From Clostridium rectalis (GTDB lineage Bacteria; Bacillota; Clostridia; Clostridiales; Clostridiaceae): a stretch of 64,000 nt of DNA. The DNA is taken from NCBI RefSeq assembly GCF_900626095.1, contig NZ_UYZZ01000011.1, positions 1 to 64,000 of the forward strand, read 5' to 3'. The notes beneath the pieces are model-generated. The model was not told the DNA's origin, searched no databases, and was given only the letters and a program-made list of their open reading frames with translations. Numbering within the stretch: the first letter of the stretch is position 1; each line of letters begins with the position of its first letter. Below are positions 1 through 8,506 of the stretch, piece after piece. The translations under genes were made by a program, and so were the position numbers.

Positions 1-113
1 CTATAGAAGAAAAATATGCTCGTCTTCAAGTTCAAAACAAACTATTAAAAGCTGAAAATGAATTACTAAAAAAGCTAGGAATGTTAGAAAGGAAGGTGTT
101 AAAGAAGAAATAA
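1..113 (+). CDS. IS3 OrfA, C-terminal end (partial)
   Basis: Reading from base 3, the frame gives 36 residues and stops with TAA at 111-113. It is rich in Leu, Glu and Lys (for example LLKAENELLKKLGML), which matches the leucine-zipper tail of IS3-family OrfA proteins. These proteins bind the terminal repeats and normally make OrfAB by -1 frameshifting. The helix-turn-helix part is outside the window. The next frame (orfB) is in the -1 register relative to this one, which is the expected arrangement. Confidence 0.7.
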   Translation, partial: IEEKYARLQVQNKLLKAENELLKKLGMLERKVLKKK

Positions 114-1020
114 TTATACAATCTAAAGATAAATTCAATATTATTAGGAATGTTCTTAAAAAATATAAACTTAACCGAATGCTATCGCATTTATGTAAGT
201 TAGCTAATGTTTCACAATCAGGATATTATAGATATTTTTCTAAAAACTCTAAATCTATTAGAGCGAAAAAAATTTAACTGATAATCTTGTGAAAGAAAAT
301 ATCTTAAAGGCATTTAACTTTAAAGGGCGTAAAAAAGGTGCTAGGCAAATTAAAATGGTTTTAGAAAATGAATTTAACATAGTTTATAACTTAAAGCGTA
401 TTAGGCGAATAATGAAAAAGTATAATATTTTTTGCCCTATTAGAAAAGCAAATCCTTATAGACGAATGGTGAAAGCAACGAAGGAACATTCTGCTATGCC
501 TAATCTACTAAATCGTAGATTTAAACAAGCTACACCTGGAAAAATTTTATTAACGGATATCACATATTTAACTTATAAAAACAGAAAAAGAGCTTATTTA
601 TCAACTATTAAAGATGGATCAACTAATGAAATTTTAGCGTATGCTGTCTCCGACAGTTTAAAACTCGATATAGCTAAAGATACTATGGAAAATCTTAAGA
701 ATAATAATTCTGTTAAATTACATAGTAATGCACTTATTCATTCAGACCAAGGATTTCATTACACAAGTCCAGTGTTTCAAAAATTAGTTAAAGAAATGGG
801 GTTAATCCAATCTATGTCCGGATTCGGTAATTTTTGGGATAACGCGCCTCAAGAATCATTTTTTGGACATTTTAAAGATGAGTTAGATATTAAAAAGTGT
901 AATACACTTGAGGAAGTAAAATCAGCAATAGATAGCTATATAGGATATTATAACAATTATAGATACCAATGGAATCTAAACAAGATGACTCCTGCACAAT
1001 ACAGAGATCATCTTGTTTAG
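62..1020 (+). pseudogene. IS3-family transposase OrfB, frameshifted
   Basis: OrfB of IS150 type: an HTH_21-like N-terminus followed by an rve integrase core. The DDE residues are visible in the 243-codon part from 289: Asp in LLTDITYL, Asp in IHSDQGFHYTS and Glu in QESFFGHFKDE. The N-terminal part (62-274) is in a different frame and stops with TAA at 275-277, directly after a run of seven A at 266-272. Adding one A would join the two halves into a continuous product, so the gene has lost one base in a homopolymer. The GTG at 289 could only give an enzyme lacking its DNA-binding N-terminus. A sequencing error in the A run is the main alternative. Confidence 0.8.
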
Positions 1021-1115
1021 AGTTAGTTTTTTTTTAATATGTCCTTGACAAAGGGTACATTTTAATTATCAACAGCTTTTTTATAATTTATAATCTTATA
1101 ATTGTTTTTATATAA

Positions 1116-2255
1116 TTATCTAAATAAACTTCCACCTATAATCATTTTTTGTATTTCATTTGTTCCTTCATATATTTGAGTTATCTTTGCATCTCTCATC
1201 ATTCTTTCTACATTATATTCTCTCATATAACCATAACCTCCAAGCATCTGTACCGCATCAACAGTAACTCTCATAGCTAAGTCCGTACATGCAAGTTTAG
1301 CTTTAGCAGCAGAAACAGAATAAGGTTTGCCTAATTCTTTATCCATAGCAGCTTTATACAATATATATTTTGCCTCCTCTATTTCTAAATCTAGCTCTGC
1401 CATCTTAAAACTCAAATATTGATTTTTATATAAAGGTTTTCCAAATTGATTTCTCTCTTTCATATAATTTTTAGCTATTTCGAAAGCTCCCTCTGCTATT
1501 CCAAGACCTTGAGCCGCAACTCCTATTCTTCCAGCATCTAAAGTATTAAAAGCAATTTTTAGTCCATCTCCTTCTCTGCCAATTAAATTTTCCACTGGCA
1601 CTTTACAGTTTTCAAAAATAAGTTCGGATACCTGTGCTGCTCTTATACCACATTTATTTTCAAGTTTTCCAATGGAAAACCCGGGGTATGTTTTTTCTAC
1701 TATAAATGCAGATACACCTTTAGATCCTTTTGTTTTATCTGTTATAGCAAAAACCACAAAAACGTCCGCTAAAGGTGCATTTGTTATAAAACATTTTGAT
1801 CCGTTTAATACATAATAATCACCTTCCTTTACTGCTGTAGTTTTGGCATTTCCTGCATCTGATCCTGCATCAGGCTCTGTTAATCCAAAAGATCCTAACT
1901 TTTTCCCTGAAAATATATCTGGAAGATATTTCTTTTTCTGTTCTTCAGAAGCATAACAATATATTGCTCCTGAACAAAGTGATGTATTTACTGAATAAGA
2001 AATTCCCATAGCTCCATGTACCTTTGAAATTTCTTCAACTGCTAGAATATAAGATAAATAATCTCCTCCTTGTCCACCATAATCTTTAGCATAAGGCAAC
2101 CCAATAAGACCCATTTGTCCCATTTTTTTATATGATTCTATAGGGAATTCGGCACTCTCATCGTTTTCAATAGCTATAGGTTTTAGTTCCTTTTCTACAA
2201 ATTTTTTTACCATATCTATTACCATTTCCTGCTGTTTTGTTAAATTAAAATCCAT
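1116..2255 (-). CDS. acyl-CoA dehydrogenase (short-chain/butyryl-CoA type)
   Basis: A 379-residue flavoprotein of normal family length. It oxidises an acyl-CoA to the 2-enoyl-CoA, or works in the reductive direction in clostridial butyrate metabolism. Visible signatures are LTEPDAGSDAG in the middle domain, the QMLGGYGYMREY stretch, and IYEGTNEIQ near the end, whose Glu (about residue 363) is the usual catalytic base. The start has a good AAGGGGGAG site. No etfBA, thiolase or crotonase gene is next to it, so the substrate and electron partner cannot be read from context. It could be butyryl-CoA dehydrogenase or a branched or short-chain amino-acid catabolic enzyme. An IS element end lies about 57 bases downstream, and I see no clear terminator. 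Confidence 0.9.
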   Translation of the reverse strand: MDFNLTKQQEMVIDMVKKFVEKELKPIAIENDESAEFPIESYKKMGQMGLIGLPYAKDYGGQGGDYLSYILAVEEISKVHGAMGISYSVNTSLCSGAIYCYASEEQKKKYLPDIFSGKKLGSFGLTEPDAGSDAGNAKTTAVKEGDYYVLNGSKCFITNAPLADVFVVFAITDKTKGSKGVSAFIVEKTYPGFSIGKLENKCGIRAAQVSELIFENCKVPVENLIGREGDGLKIAFNTLDAGRIGVAAQGLGIAEGAFEIAKNYMKERNQFGKPLYKNQYLSFKMAELDLEIEEAKYILYKAAMDKELGKPYSVSAAKAKLACTDLAMRVTVDAVQMLGGYGYMREYNVERMMRDAKITQIYEGTNEIQKMIIGGSLFR

Positions 2256-2374
2256 ATATAACTCCCCCTTATTTTAAAAGAATTTTATTTAGGCTAGCCT
2301 TTATGGCTACCCAATTCTTTTTCCTTTATTTGGTATTCATTACCATTATATTACCCTTCCAATAAAATATGAAT

Positions 2375-2409
2375 AAAAAAACTATTGATGAATTAAGTTC
2401 ATCAATAGT
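2375..2409 (-). terminator. terminator after pit
   Basis: A perfect 12-bp stem (2381-2392 with 2398-2409) and a 5-base loop. On the minus strand it is followed by a U-run (2375-2380), and there is a T-run on the other side too, so it may work both ways. It lies between the pit stop and the acyl-CoA dehydrogenase start. Confidence 0.85.
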
Positions 2410-2427
2410 TTTTTTTATAAATCTAAA

Positions 2428-3429
2428 CTAGATAAATACCTTCATAAATGAAGTTATAGCCATTGCTATAACCACACATACAGGAATAGTTATAACCCAA
2501 GCTTTTACTATATTACTAGCTATATTCCATCTAACAGAGGAAAACCTTTTAGATGCCGATACTCCCATTATAGATGTAGATATAATGTGTGTTGTACTTA
2601 CAGGTGCATTAAACATAGTAGCCGTAAAAATTACTGCAGCAGCTCCTGTTTCTGCTGCAAAACCATTTACTGGAGTTAATTTTGCTATATTATGTCCCAT
2701 TGTTTTTATAATTTTTTCTCCCCCTACTGTTATACCTAATGCCATAGCCGTAGCACAACTAATTTTTACCCAAAGAGGAATGTGAAATTCATTAATAATT
2801 CCCCCACTCATAAGAGCCATAGTTATAACTCCCATGGATTTTTGTGCATCATTAGATCCATGATTTAAAGCCATCATCATAGCAGAAACCACCTGTGCCT
2901 TAGAAAAAATCTTTGTAACCGTTGCAGGTCTTTGTTTTCTCAAAATTATATTTAAAATACTCATGAATATATAGCCTGCTATAAATCCTATAATTGGTGA
3001 TAAAAATAACCATAATACCACTTTCCAAAAAAAATTAGACCAATTTATTATACATAAAGATTTTGAAAAAGCAATGGCAGATCCTATAAGTCCACCTATT
3101 AATGCATGAGAAGAACTGCTAGGAAGTCCAAAATACCAAGTAAATACATTCCATATTATAGCAGAAACTAATCCCACTATAACAACATTTTGGGATATAC
3201 TTTCTGGATTTATAAGACCTTTACCAATAGTTTGTGCAACCTTTACATTAGTAAAAGCCCCTATAAAATCAAATATGGCTGACATTAAAACAGCTTGTCT
3301 CATAGAAAGAACACGTGTGGATACACATGTAGCAATTGCATTTGCACTATCATGAAATCCATTAATAAAGTCAAATGTTAACGCTAAAATTACTATTATT
3401 ATAGTTAATGTAAAAGTTCCACTAAGCAT
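2428..3429 (-). CDS. pit: low-affinity inorganic phosphate transporter, Pit family
   Basis: A 333-residue polytopic membrane protein of the PiT (PHO4) family, which moves phosphate, usually as a metal-phosphate with protons, across the membrane. The two internally repeated signature blocks are visible: GFHDSANAIATCVSTRVLS near residue 24 and ALNHGSNDAQKSMGVI near residue 190. Other conserved pieces are GLPSSSSHALIGG and APVSTTHIISTSIMG. Its start overlaps the end of the PhoU-like gene upstream by 8 bases, indicating translational coupling. It follows the pst-phoU operon but has its own unit after a terminator at 4134-4160. The phosphate role is well supported, although some PiT members prefer sulfate. 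Confidence 0.92.
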   Translation of the reverse strand: MLSGTFTLTIIIVILALTFDFINGFHDSANAIATCVSTRVLSMRQAVLMSAIFDFIGAFTNVKVAQTIGKGLINPESISQNVVIVGLVSAIIWNVFTWYFGLPSSSSHALIGGLIGSAIAFSKSLCIINWSNFFWKVVLWLFLSPIIGFIAGYIFMSILNIILRKQRPATVTKIFSKAQVVSAMMMALNHGSNDAQKSMGVITMALMSGGIINEFHIPLWVKISCATAMALGITVGGEKIIKTMGHNIAKLTPVNGFAAETGAAAVIFTATMFNAPVSTTHIISTSIMGVSASKRFSSVRWNIASNIVKAWVITIPVCVVIAMAITSFMKVFI

Positions 3430-4048
3430 TTTTCATTACTACTCCTTCTATTACATTAGCTACGTCCTCACAAGCATCTAATGTATCTTCTAAAAACTGA
3501 TATATCTCTCTCCATTTAATAATTTCTAAAACTTCCATATCCTTTGAAATAAAAATATTCCTTATAGCATTTCTTGATACCTTATCCCCTTCTTCTTCTA
3601 TTCTGTTTATCTCAATAATTCCTTTTGCTATATTATTATTATTTTTCATATGTTTAAATTCTTTCATTAAATCAATTAATTCTTCACATGCTTTAAATAT
3701 CATATTTCCTAAAAGTCTAGCTTCCTCTGTAGAATAATTTACATCAAGCATTACAAATCTACTAGCTGTAGATTCTATGTAATCTATAATATCATCCATA
3801 TCCTTTGCTATCATATATATATCTTCTCTATCAAAGGGTGTTAAAAATGTTTTGTTTAGTTGTTCTATTATTTTATGTTGAAGATTATCTCCTTCGTGCT
3901 CCACTTCCTTTAACTTCTGTAATTTTTTTTCTGAATCCCTTAAATCACCTAAAAACTCTTCTAACATACCTGCTGCTTTAAAGGCAGTTTGGGCAATTTC
4001 CTCAAATAATGTAAAAAATTCATCTTCCTTTGCAGCTTTTTTAAACAT
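3422..4048 (-). CDS. DUF47/TIGR00153 PhoU-like protein
   Basis: A 208-residue, all-helical, soluble protein of the DUF47 (PhoU-related) family. Genes of this family almost always precede a Pit permease, as here with an 8-base overlap, and are thought to control or assist the transporter. Charged helical pieces such as EVEHEGDNLQHKI and RIEEEGDKVSRNA are the two PhoU-type metal-binding-like E-x3-D motifs, one in each three-helix half. The start has an AGGAGG site seven bases upstream. The biochemical role is not settled for the family. Confidence 0.88.
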   Translation of the reverse strand: MFKKAAKEDEFFTLFEEIAQTAFKAAGMLEEFLGDLRDSEKKLQKLKEVEHEGDNLQHKIIEQLNKTFLTPFDREDIYMIAKDMDDIIDYIESTASRFVMLDVNYSTEEARLLGNMIFKACEELIDLMKEFKHMKNNNNIAKGIIEINRIEEEGDKVSRNAIRNIFISKDMEVLEIIKWREIYQFLEDTLDACEDVANVIEGVVMKNA

Positions 4049-4133
4049 TTTATGCCTCCTAATGTACTTTATTGTAATATTTACGCTTCTTAAAGTATAT
4101 CACATTTCAATATATTATTAAACATAAGATATA

Positions 4134-4160
4134 ATAAAAAGGTCGGTAAATTTACCAACC
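4134..4160 (-). terminator. terminator after phoU
   Basis: On the minus strand a 10-bp GC-containing stem (4141-4160, one G-U pair) is followed by TTTTTATT. It separates the pst-phoU operon from the DUF47-pit unit. Confidence 0.85.
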
Positions 4161-4172
4161 CTTGCCTTATAA

Positions 4173-4829
4173 TTATTCATTTAAATCCTTTTGTTCTCCA
4201 GTAACCATATAAATTGTCCATTCACATACATTAGTAACATGATCCGCTACTCTCTCTAAATATTTACATACAAACAAAAATTGGGTAGCTTGATTGACAG
4301 TGTTATTATCCTTAGCCATCATAGGTAGCATTTCATTAAATACTCCTTTATATATATCGTCTATTTTATCATCCTCTTCACAAACTTTATAAGCTTTTTC
4401 AACATCACTTTCTACATAGGCATCTAAAGACTCCCTTATCATTTCCTTTACTATATCGGACATTCTAGGTATATCTACTACTGGTTTTATAAAATTTTCA
4501 TTCTTTAATCTAATAGCAATTTTGGCTATATCCACTGCATGATCTGCCATTCTTTCTAAATCCGTTACAATCTTTGTTGTAGTAAATATCCTCCTTAAAT
4601 CTGTTGCTAATGGTTGCTCCTTTGCTATAAGTTTTATACACTTATCTTCTATTTCCCTTTGCATATTATCTACTATATCATCATCATTTATTATATTCCT
4701 TGCTAAACTTACATCGTGATGTATTAAAGCTTCAATACATTCATGTATTTGTTTCTCAACTACACTTCCCATTCTAAGTATATCATTATGCAATTCATAA
4801 AGTTCTCTATCAAATGTACTTCTTGACAA
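4173..4829 (-). CDS. phoU: phosphate signalling complex protein PhoU
   Basis: About 218 residues in two PhoU repeats, each a three-helix bundle with the metal-binding-type motif (DLERMADHAVDIA and YLERVADHVTNVCEW). PhoU links the PstSCAB transporter to the PhoR kinase and keeps the regulon off when phosphate is ample. I place the start at a TTG giving MSRSTFDREL, which matches the family N-terminus. The GTG three codons upstream lies inside the Shine-Dalgarno stretch GAGAGGTGA. It is the last gene of pstSCAB-phoU, 33 bases after pstB, and is followed by a strong terminator. Confidence 0.93.
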   Translation of the reverse strand: MSRSTFDRELYELHNDILRMGSVVEKQIHECIEALIHHDVSLARNIINDDDIVDNMQREIEDKCIKLIAKEQPLATDLRRIFTTTKIVTDLERMADHAVDIAKIAIRLKNENFIKPVVDIPRMSDIVKEMIRESLDAYVESDVEKAYKVCEEDDKIDDIYKGVFNEMLPMMAKDNNTVNQATQFLFVCKYLERVADHVTNVCEWTIYMVTGEQKDLNE

Positions 4830-4862
4830 AATTATCACCTCTCATAATATCACTTTAAACAA

Positions 4863-5612
4863 TTAACCAAATCTCCCAGTAATATAATCCTCTGTCCTTT
4901 TATCTTTAGGCTTATAAAATATATCAGAAGTTTTACTAAATTCAATTAATTCCCCTGTTAGAAAAAAAGCTGTATAATCAGATATTCTAGCTGCCTGCTG
5001 CATATTATGTGTTACAATTATAACTGTATATTCCTTTTTTAAAGTGTCCATAAGCTCCTCTATCTTCAATGTTGAAATTGGATCTAATGCAGATGTTGGT
5101 TCATCCATCAAAAGTACCTCTGGTTCAACTGCAAGAGTTCTAGCTATACATAATCTTTGTTGCTGACCTCCTGACAGCCCTAATGCATTTTTCTTCATTC
5201 TATCTTTAACTTCCTCCCATAAGGCCGCTTTATTTAAACTTTCTTCCACTATTTCATCTAAATCATTTTTATCAGTTATACCATGTAATCTAGGACCATA
5301 TGCAACATTATCATATATTGACATCGGGAATGGATTTGCCTTTTGAAATACCATACCTACCCTTTTTCTTAAATCTATCTCATCATAATCTTTGTATATA
5401 TCTTTTCCCTTAAAAATAACTTTTCCCTCTATTTTCACACCATCTATCAAATCATTCATTCTATTTAATGTTCTAAGAAACGTAGATTTTCCACAACCCG
5501 AAGGACCTATAAGAGCCGTAACTAAATTTTTCCCTATATTTATATTAATATTGTTTAATGCCTTCGTTTCACCATAAAATAAATTTAAATTATTAGTCTC
5601 TATAATATGCAT
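4863..5612 (-). CDS. pstB: phosphate ABC transporter ATP-binding protein PstB
   Basis: A 249-residue ABC ATPase powering high-affinity phosphate import at the cytoplasmic face of PstCA. Walker A is GPSGCGKST (residues 36-44), the signature is LSGGQQQR, and Walker B runs into [10 protein letters not shown]. The N-terminal [11 protein letters not shown] and the segment ITGRFG at the C-terminus are typical of PstB. The start has a GGGGGG site. It follows pstA by 12 bases, so the operon is co-transcribed. Confidence 0.97.
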   Translation of the reverse strand: MHIIETNNLNLFYGETKALNNININIGKNLVTALIGPSGCGKSTFLRTLNRMNDLIDGVKIEGKVIFKGKDIYKDYDEIDLRKRVGMVFQKANPFPMSIYDNVAYGPRLHGITDKNDLDEIVEESLNKAALWEEVKDRMKKNALGLSGGQQQRLCIARTLAVEPEVLLMDEPTSALDPISTLKIEELMDTLKKEYTVIIVTHNMQQAARISDYTAFFLTGELIEFSKTSDIFYKPKDKRTEDYITGRFG

Positions 5613-5624
5613 ACAATATCCCCC

Positions 5625-6512
5625 CTATTTTTTCCCAGTATATGATTGATATACTTTTTTTCCTATAAACCTGGCAAATAAATTAAAAAATAAAACCATT
5701 AATATAAGCACTGCTGAAGAGCCATCTCCTATTCTACTGGCATCTGGTACCATGCCTTCAGAATTTATTTGCCATATATATACTGATAAAGTTTCCGCTG
5801 GCCTAAATAAACTAAATGGTGAGTTGCTACTAAATAATTTATCTGGTGAAAATGACAGCATAGGTGCGCTCATACCGGCAGTATATATTAATGCCGCTGC
5901 TTCTCCAAATATTCTTCCAGAGGCTAATATAACTCCTGTTAATATTTGTGGCATCGCAGAAGGCAAGATAACTTTAAAAATTGTTTGAAATCTAGTAGCA
6001 CCTAATCCTAAACTAGCCTCTTTTACTCCAACAGAGGCCGATTTTAGAGCACTTTCACTAACCCTTGTAAACGCAGGTAAATTAATTATAGAAACAGCCA
6101 AGGCTCCTGATAGTAAAGTAAATCCCCATCCAGTAAGTTTTACAAATACTAAAAGTCCAAATAATCCAACCACAATTGATGGAAGAGAAGCCATAGTGTC
6201 TATACAAAGTCTTATAAAATTTAATAATTTACCTTCTTTAGCGTACTCAAAAAGATATATTGAAGCTCCTATCCCAAGTGGAATAGTTATTAGCAACGCA
6301 ATTATTAACATATAAAAAGAATTAAATAATTGGGGTCCTATTCCCCCACCTGCTTCTCCTATCTTAGGACTCCCAAATAAAAATTCTAAAGTCAAGTATC
6401 TAATTCCTTTTACAAAAATATATCCAATTAAAGACATTAATAAAACCACTACAAATAAAGATATTATATATAAAATCCCTGTCCACACTTTATCTTTAAT
6501 TTTTTCATCCAT
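5625..6512 (-). CDS. pstA: phosphate ABC transporter permease PstA
   Basis: A 295-residue inner-membrane permease with about six hydrophobic segments and a binding-protein-dependent transport domain. The EAA loop that contacts PstB is recognisable around ASLGLGATRFQTIFKVILPSA. With PstC it forms the channel. It directly abuts pstC (one base apart from its stop) and has a GGGGGGAGG site inside the pstC end, which argues for tight coupling. Confidence 0.95.
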   Translation of the reverse strand: MDEKIKDKVWTGILYIISLFVVVLLMSLIGYIFVKGIRYLTLEFLFGSPKIGEAGGGIGPQLFNSFYMLIIALLITIPLGIGASIYLFEYAKEGKLLNFIRLCIDTMASLPSIVVGLFGLLVFVKLTGWGFTLLSGALAVSIINLPAFTRVSESALKSASVGVKEASLGLGATRFQTIFKVILPSAMPQILTGVILASGRIFGEAAALIYTAGMSAPMLSFSPDKLFSSNSPFSLFRPAETLSVYIWQINSEGMVPDASRIGDGSSAVLILMVLFFNLFARFIGKKVYQSYTGKK

Positions 6513-7406
6513 TTACCTTGCCTCCCCCCTTTTTGCTATAATCCTTATCATAAATATAAATATAAATGAAACAATTAAAAGTATCAAAGCCAATGCCCAT
6601 AAAGCATCATTCCAAGGAGTACCTGTAACAGTATTTGCCATATCCATAGTTAAAATAGAAGTTAGTGTACTTGTAGGATCTAATAGCCCTTCTGGCATTT
6701 TTATAGCATTTCCTATAACCATTTGTACTGCAAGAGCTTCCCCAAAAGCTCTAGCAAGTCCTAATACTATAGCAGTTAATATACCACTTTTCCCAGCAGG
6801 AATTATTACATTCCTAATAGTTTGCCATCTAGTCCCTCCTAATGCATAAGAGGCTTCTAAATAATATTTAGGTATTGATTTTAATGTATCATAGGACAGA
6901 CTTGCTATAGTTGGCATTACCATTATACTTAATACTAAAATACCTGCAATTAAACTAAAACCTATACCTGAAAAATTTAATTTTATAAAGGGAATCAATA
7001 CTTTTATTCCAATCCATCCGTAAACTACAGAGGGAATACCTACAAAGAGTTCTAAAGCTGGTTGTAATATATTTTTACCTACTTTAGGAGAAATGTAATT
7101 CATAAATATGGCTATTGCTAAGCCAATAGGAGTACTTATAATCACAGCTCCAATTGACACTAGAATAGATCCAGTTATAAAAATTGCGGCTCCAAATTGT
7201 GGATTAGTAGAATCTGGGTTCCATTTTGTTGAAAGTAAAAAATCCTTAATAGTATAATTTCCTTTAATAAAAAGACTTGATCCTTTAACTCCGATAAAAA
7301 ATATAATACTCAAAGTTAAAATAATAATAACCATAGCGCAGATTAGTGCATATAACTTTCCTATATACTCTGTTTTTATTTTTTTATATTTTTCACTTTT
7401 AAACAT
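6513..7406 (-). CDS. pstC: phosphate ABC transporter permease PstC
   Basis: A 297-residue membrane permease, partner of PstA. Six or so hydrophobic segments are visible, with the EAA-type loop in ASYALGGTRWQTIRNVIIPAG and the family pieces ELFVGIPSVVYGW and ARAFGEALAVQMVIGN. It lies 36 bases after pstS and runs straight into pstA, the standard pstSCAB order. Its start lacks a strong consensus ribosome site, so moderate translation relative to pstS is possible. Confidence 0.95.
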   Translation of the reverse strand: MFKSEKYKKIKTEYIGKLYALICAMVIIILTLSIIFFIGVKGSSLFIKGNYTIKDFLLSTKWNPDSTNPQFGAAIFITGSILVSIGAVIISTPIGLAIAIFMNYISPKVGKNILQPALELFVGIPSVVYGWIGIKVLIPFIKLNFSGIGFSLIAGILVLSIMVMPTIASLSYDTLKSIPKYYLEASYALGGTRWQTIRNVIIPAGKSGILTAIVLGLARAFGEALAVQMVIGNAIKMPEGLLDPTSTLTSILTMDMANTVTGTPWNDALWALALILLIVSFIFIFMIRIIAKRGEAR

Positions 7407-7442
7407 ATATCCTCAACCTTTATAAAAATTTTTAAATCATAA

Positions 7443-8309
7443 TTATTTATTTAAATCCGAAATAGGAATATACCCTAATTTTTCAACTGTATGATTATTT
7501 TCCTCTCCCTTTACATACTCAATAAAAGATTTTACTGCACCTTTAGCCTCTCCTTTAGTGTACATATGTTCATAGGACCAAAATGGATACTTTTTAGACA
7601 CTATATTATCTTTAGAAGGCACTATGCCGTTAATTTTTAAAATTTTAACATTGTTATCTGTATCAAGGTTCAGATAAGATAAGGCCAAATAACTTATTGC
7701 TCCTTCAGTTGTTTTTATTGTTTCCTTTACGCTACCATTAGAATCCTGGATAGTTCCAAGTCCTTCTAGCTCATCTTTATTATCCATTATTGTATTTCTA
7801 AATGTAGCCCTTGTACCAGAGGATTTAGGTCTATTTATTATATTTATAGCTAAATTTTCTCCCCCAACTTCTCTCCAATTCTTTATTTTACCTGTAAAAA
7901 TATCTTGTAATTCTGCTTTAGTTAAAGAATCAATTTTCACATCTTTGTTTACAACTATTGCAAACCCTACACCACATACTTTATAATCAACTAGTTCTCT
8001 TGCTCTTTCTTTTATCTTTGATTCTGCTAATACATCTGAATTTCCAATATCAATTGATCCTTCTAGTACTTGATTTATACCAACTCCACTACCGCCCCCT
8101 TGTATACTTATATTTAAATCTGTATACCTATTCTTAAAACCTTTATAAGTTTCTTCTACTAAAGGTTTTAAGGCTGTAGACCCTGCTATAGTAATCATGC
8201 CAACCGTATCAGTCGTATTTTTACTTTCTTTTCCGCAGGCCATGAGATTACAAGATATTATTATCATAGCAAGAGATCTTGTTAATATTTTCAATAATTT
8301 CTTTTTCAT
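7443..8309 (-). CDS. pstS: phosphate-binding lipoprotein PstS
   Basis: About 288 residues. A lysine-rich signal peptide with hydrophobic core ends in the lipobox LMAC, so the protein should be lipid-anchored on the outer face of the membrane, where it hands phosphate to PstCA. The mature part begins with the ITIAGSTALKPLVEE motif and contains the GGGSGVGINQVLEGSIDIGNSD phosphate-site region and RPKSSGTRATF. I choose the ATG nine bases after GGAGG rather than the TTG two codons earlier, which would be too close to the ribosome site. It is the first gene of the operon, with possible PHO boxes upstream. Confidence 0.95.
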   Translation of the reverse strand: MKKKLLKILTRSLAMIIISCNLMACGKESKNTTDTVGMITIAGSTALKPLVEETYKGFKNRYTDLNISIQGGGSGVGINQVLEGSIDIGNSDVLAESKIKERARELVDYKVCGVGFAIVVNKDVKIDSLTKAELQDIFTGKIKNWREVGGENLAINIINRPKSSGTRATFRNTIMDNKDELEGLGTIQDSNGSVKETIKTTEGAISYLALSYLNLDTDNNVKILKINGIVPSKDNIVSKKYPFWSYEHMYTKGEAKGAVKSFIEYVKGEENNHTVEKLGYIPISDLNK

Positions 8310-8373
8310 ATACAAAAACCTCCATTTAATAAATTTAATAATTTATATTACATAAATTAGATTACTACACAGA

Positions 8374-8421
8374 AGTTAAGTATTGATTATCCCTGTGTTA
8401 AATATTATTTTATTTTGTTAA
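8374..8421 (-). promoter_or_regulatory. possible PHO boxes upstream of pstS
   Basis: On the minus strand TTAACA-like hexamers occur at 8416-8421 (TTAACA), 8396-8401 (TTAACA) and 8374-8379 (TTAACT). The last two are exactly 22 bases apart, twice the 11-base PhoP spacing known in Bacillus. The first is 20 away, off register. In such AT-rich DNA this is only suggestive, but the position in front of pstS fits. Confidence 0.35.
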
Positions 8422-8433
8422 TTAAAATTTAAC

Positions 8434-8473
8434 AAAAAAATTTAAATTGTAGTTTCTTCCTACAATTTAAATT
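8434..8473 (-). terminator. terminator after phoR
   Basis: A 14-bp perfect stem (8439-8452 with 8460-8473), a 7-base loop and a minus-strand U-run (8434-8440). It ends the phoPR unit before the pst operon. Confidence 0.85.
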
Positions 8474-8506
8474 CTCCATTAATATAGTAATTATTCATAT
8501 TTCTAT

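Larger units (their letters stand above)
1..1059 (+). mobile_element. IS3-family (IS150-like) insertion sequence, right part
   Basis: The left end lies outside the window. What is visible is the end of orfA, an orfB transposase frame offset by -1 as in IS3 elements, and a right end. About 40 bases after the transposase stop, the sequence at 1045-1059 ends in TACA, so its reverse complement starts TGTACCCTTTGTCAAGGAC, like IS3-type terminal repeats ending in CA. I place the element boundary at 1059 by inference. The left terminal repeat and target duplication cannot be checked. The transposase is frameshifted, so this copy is probably not autonomous. It lies just downstream of the acyl-CoA dehydrogenase gene, pointing towards it. 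Confidence 0.8.
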
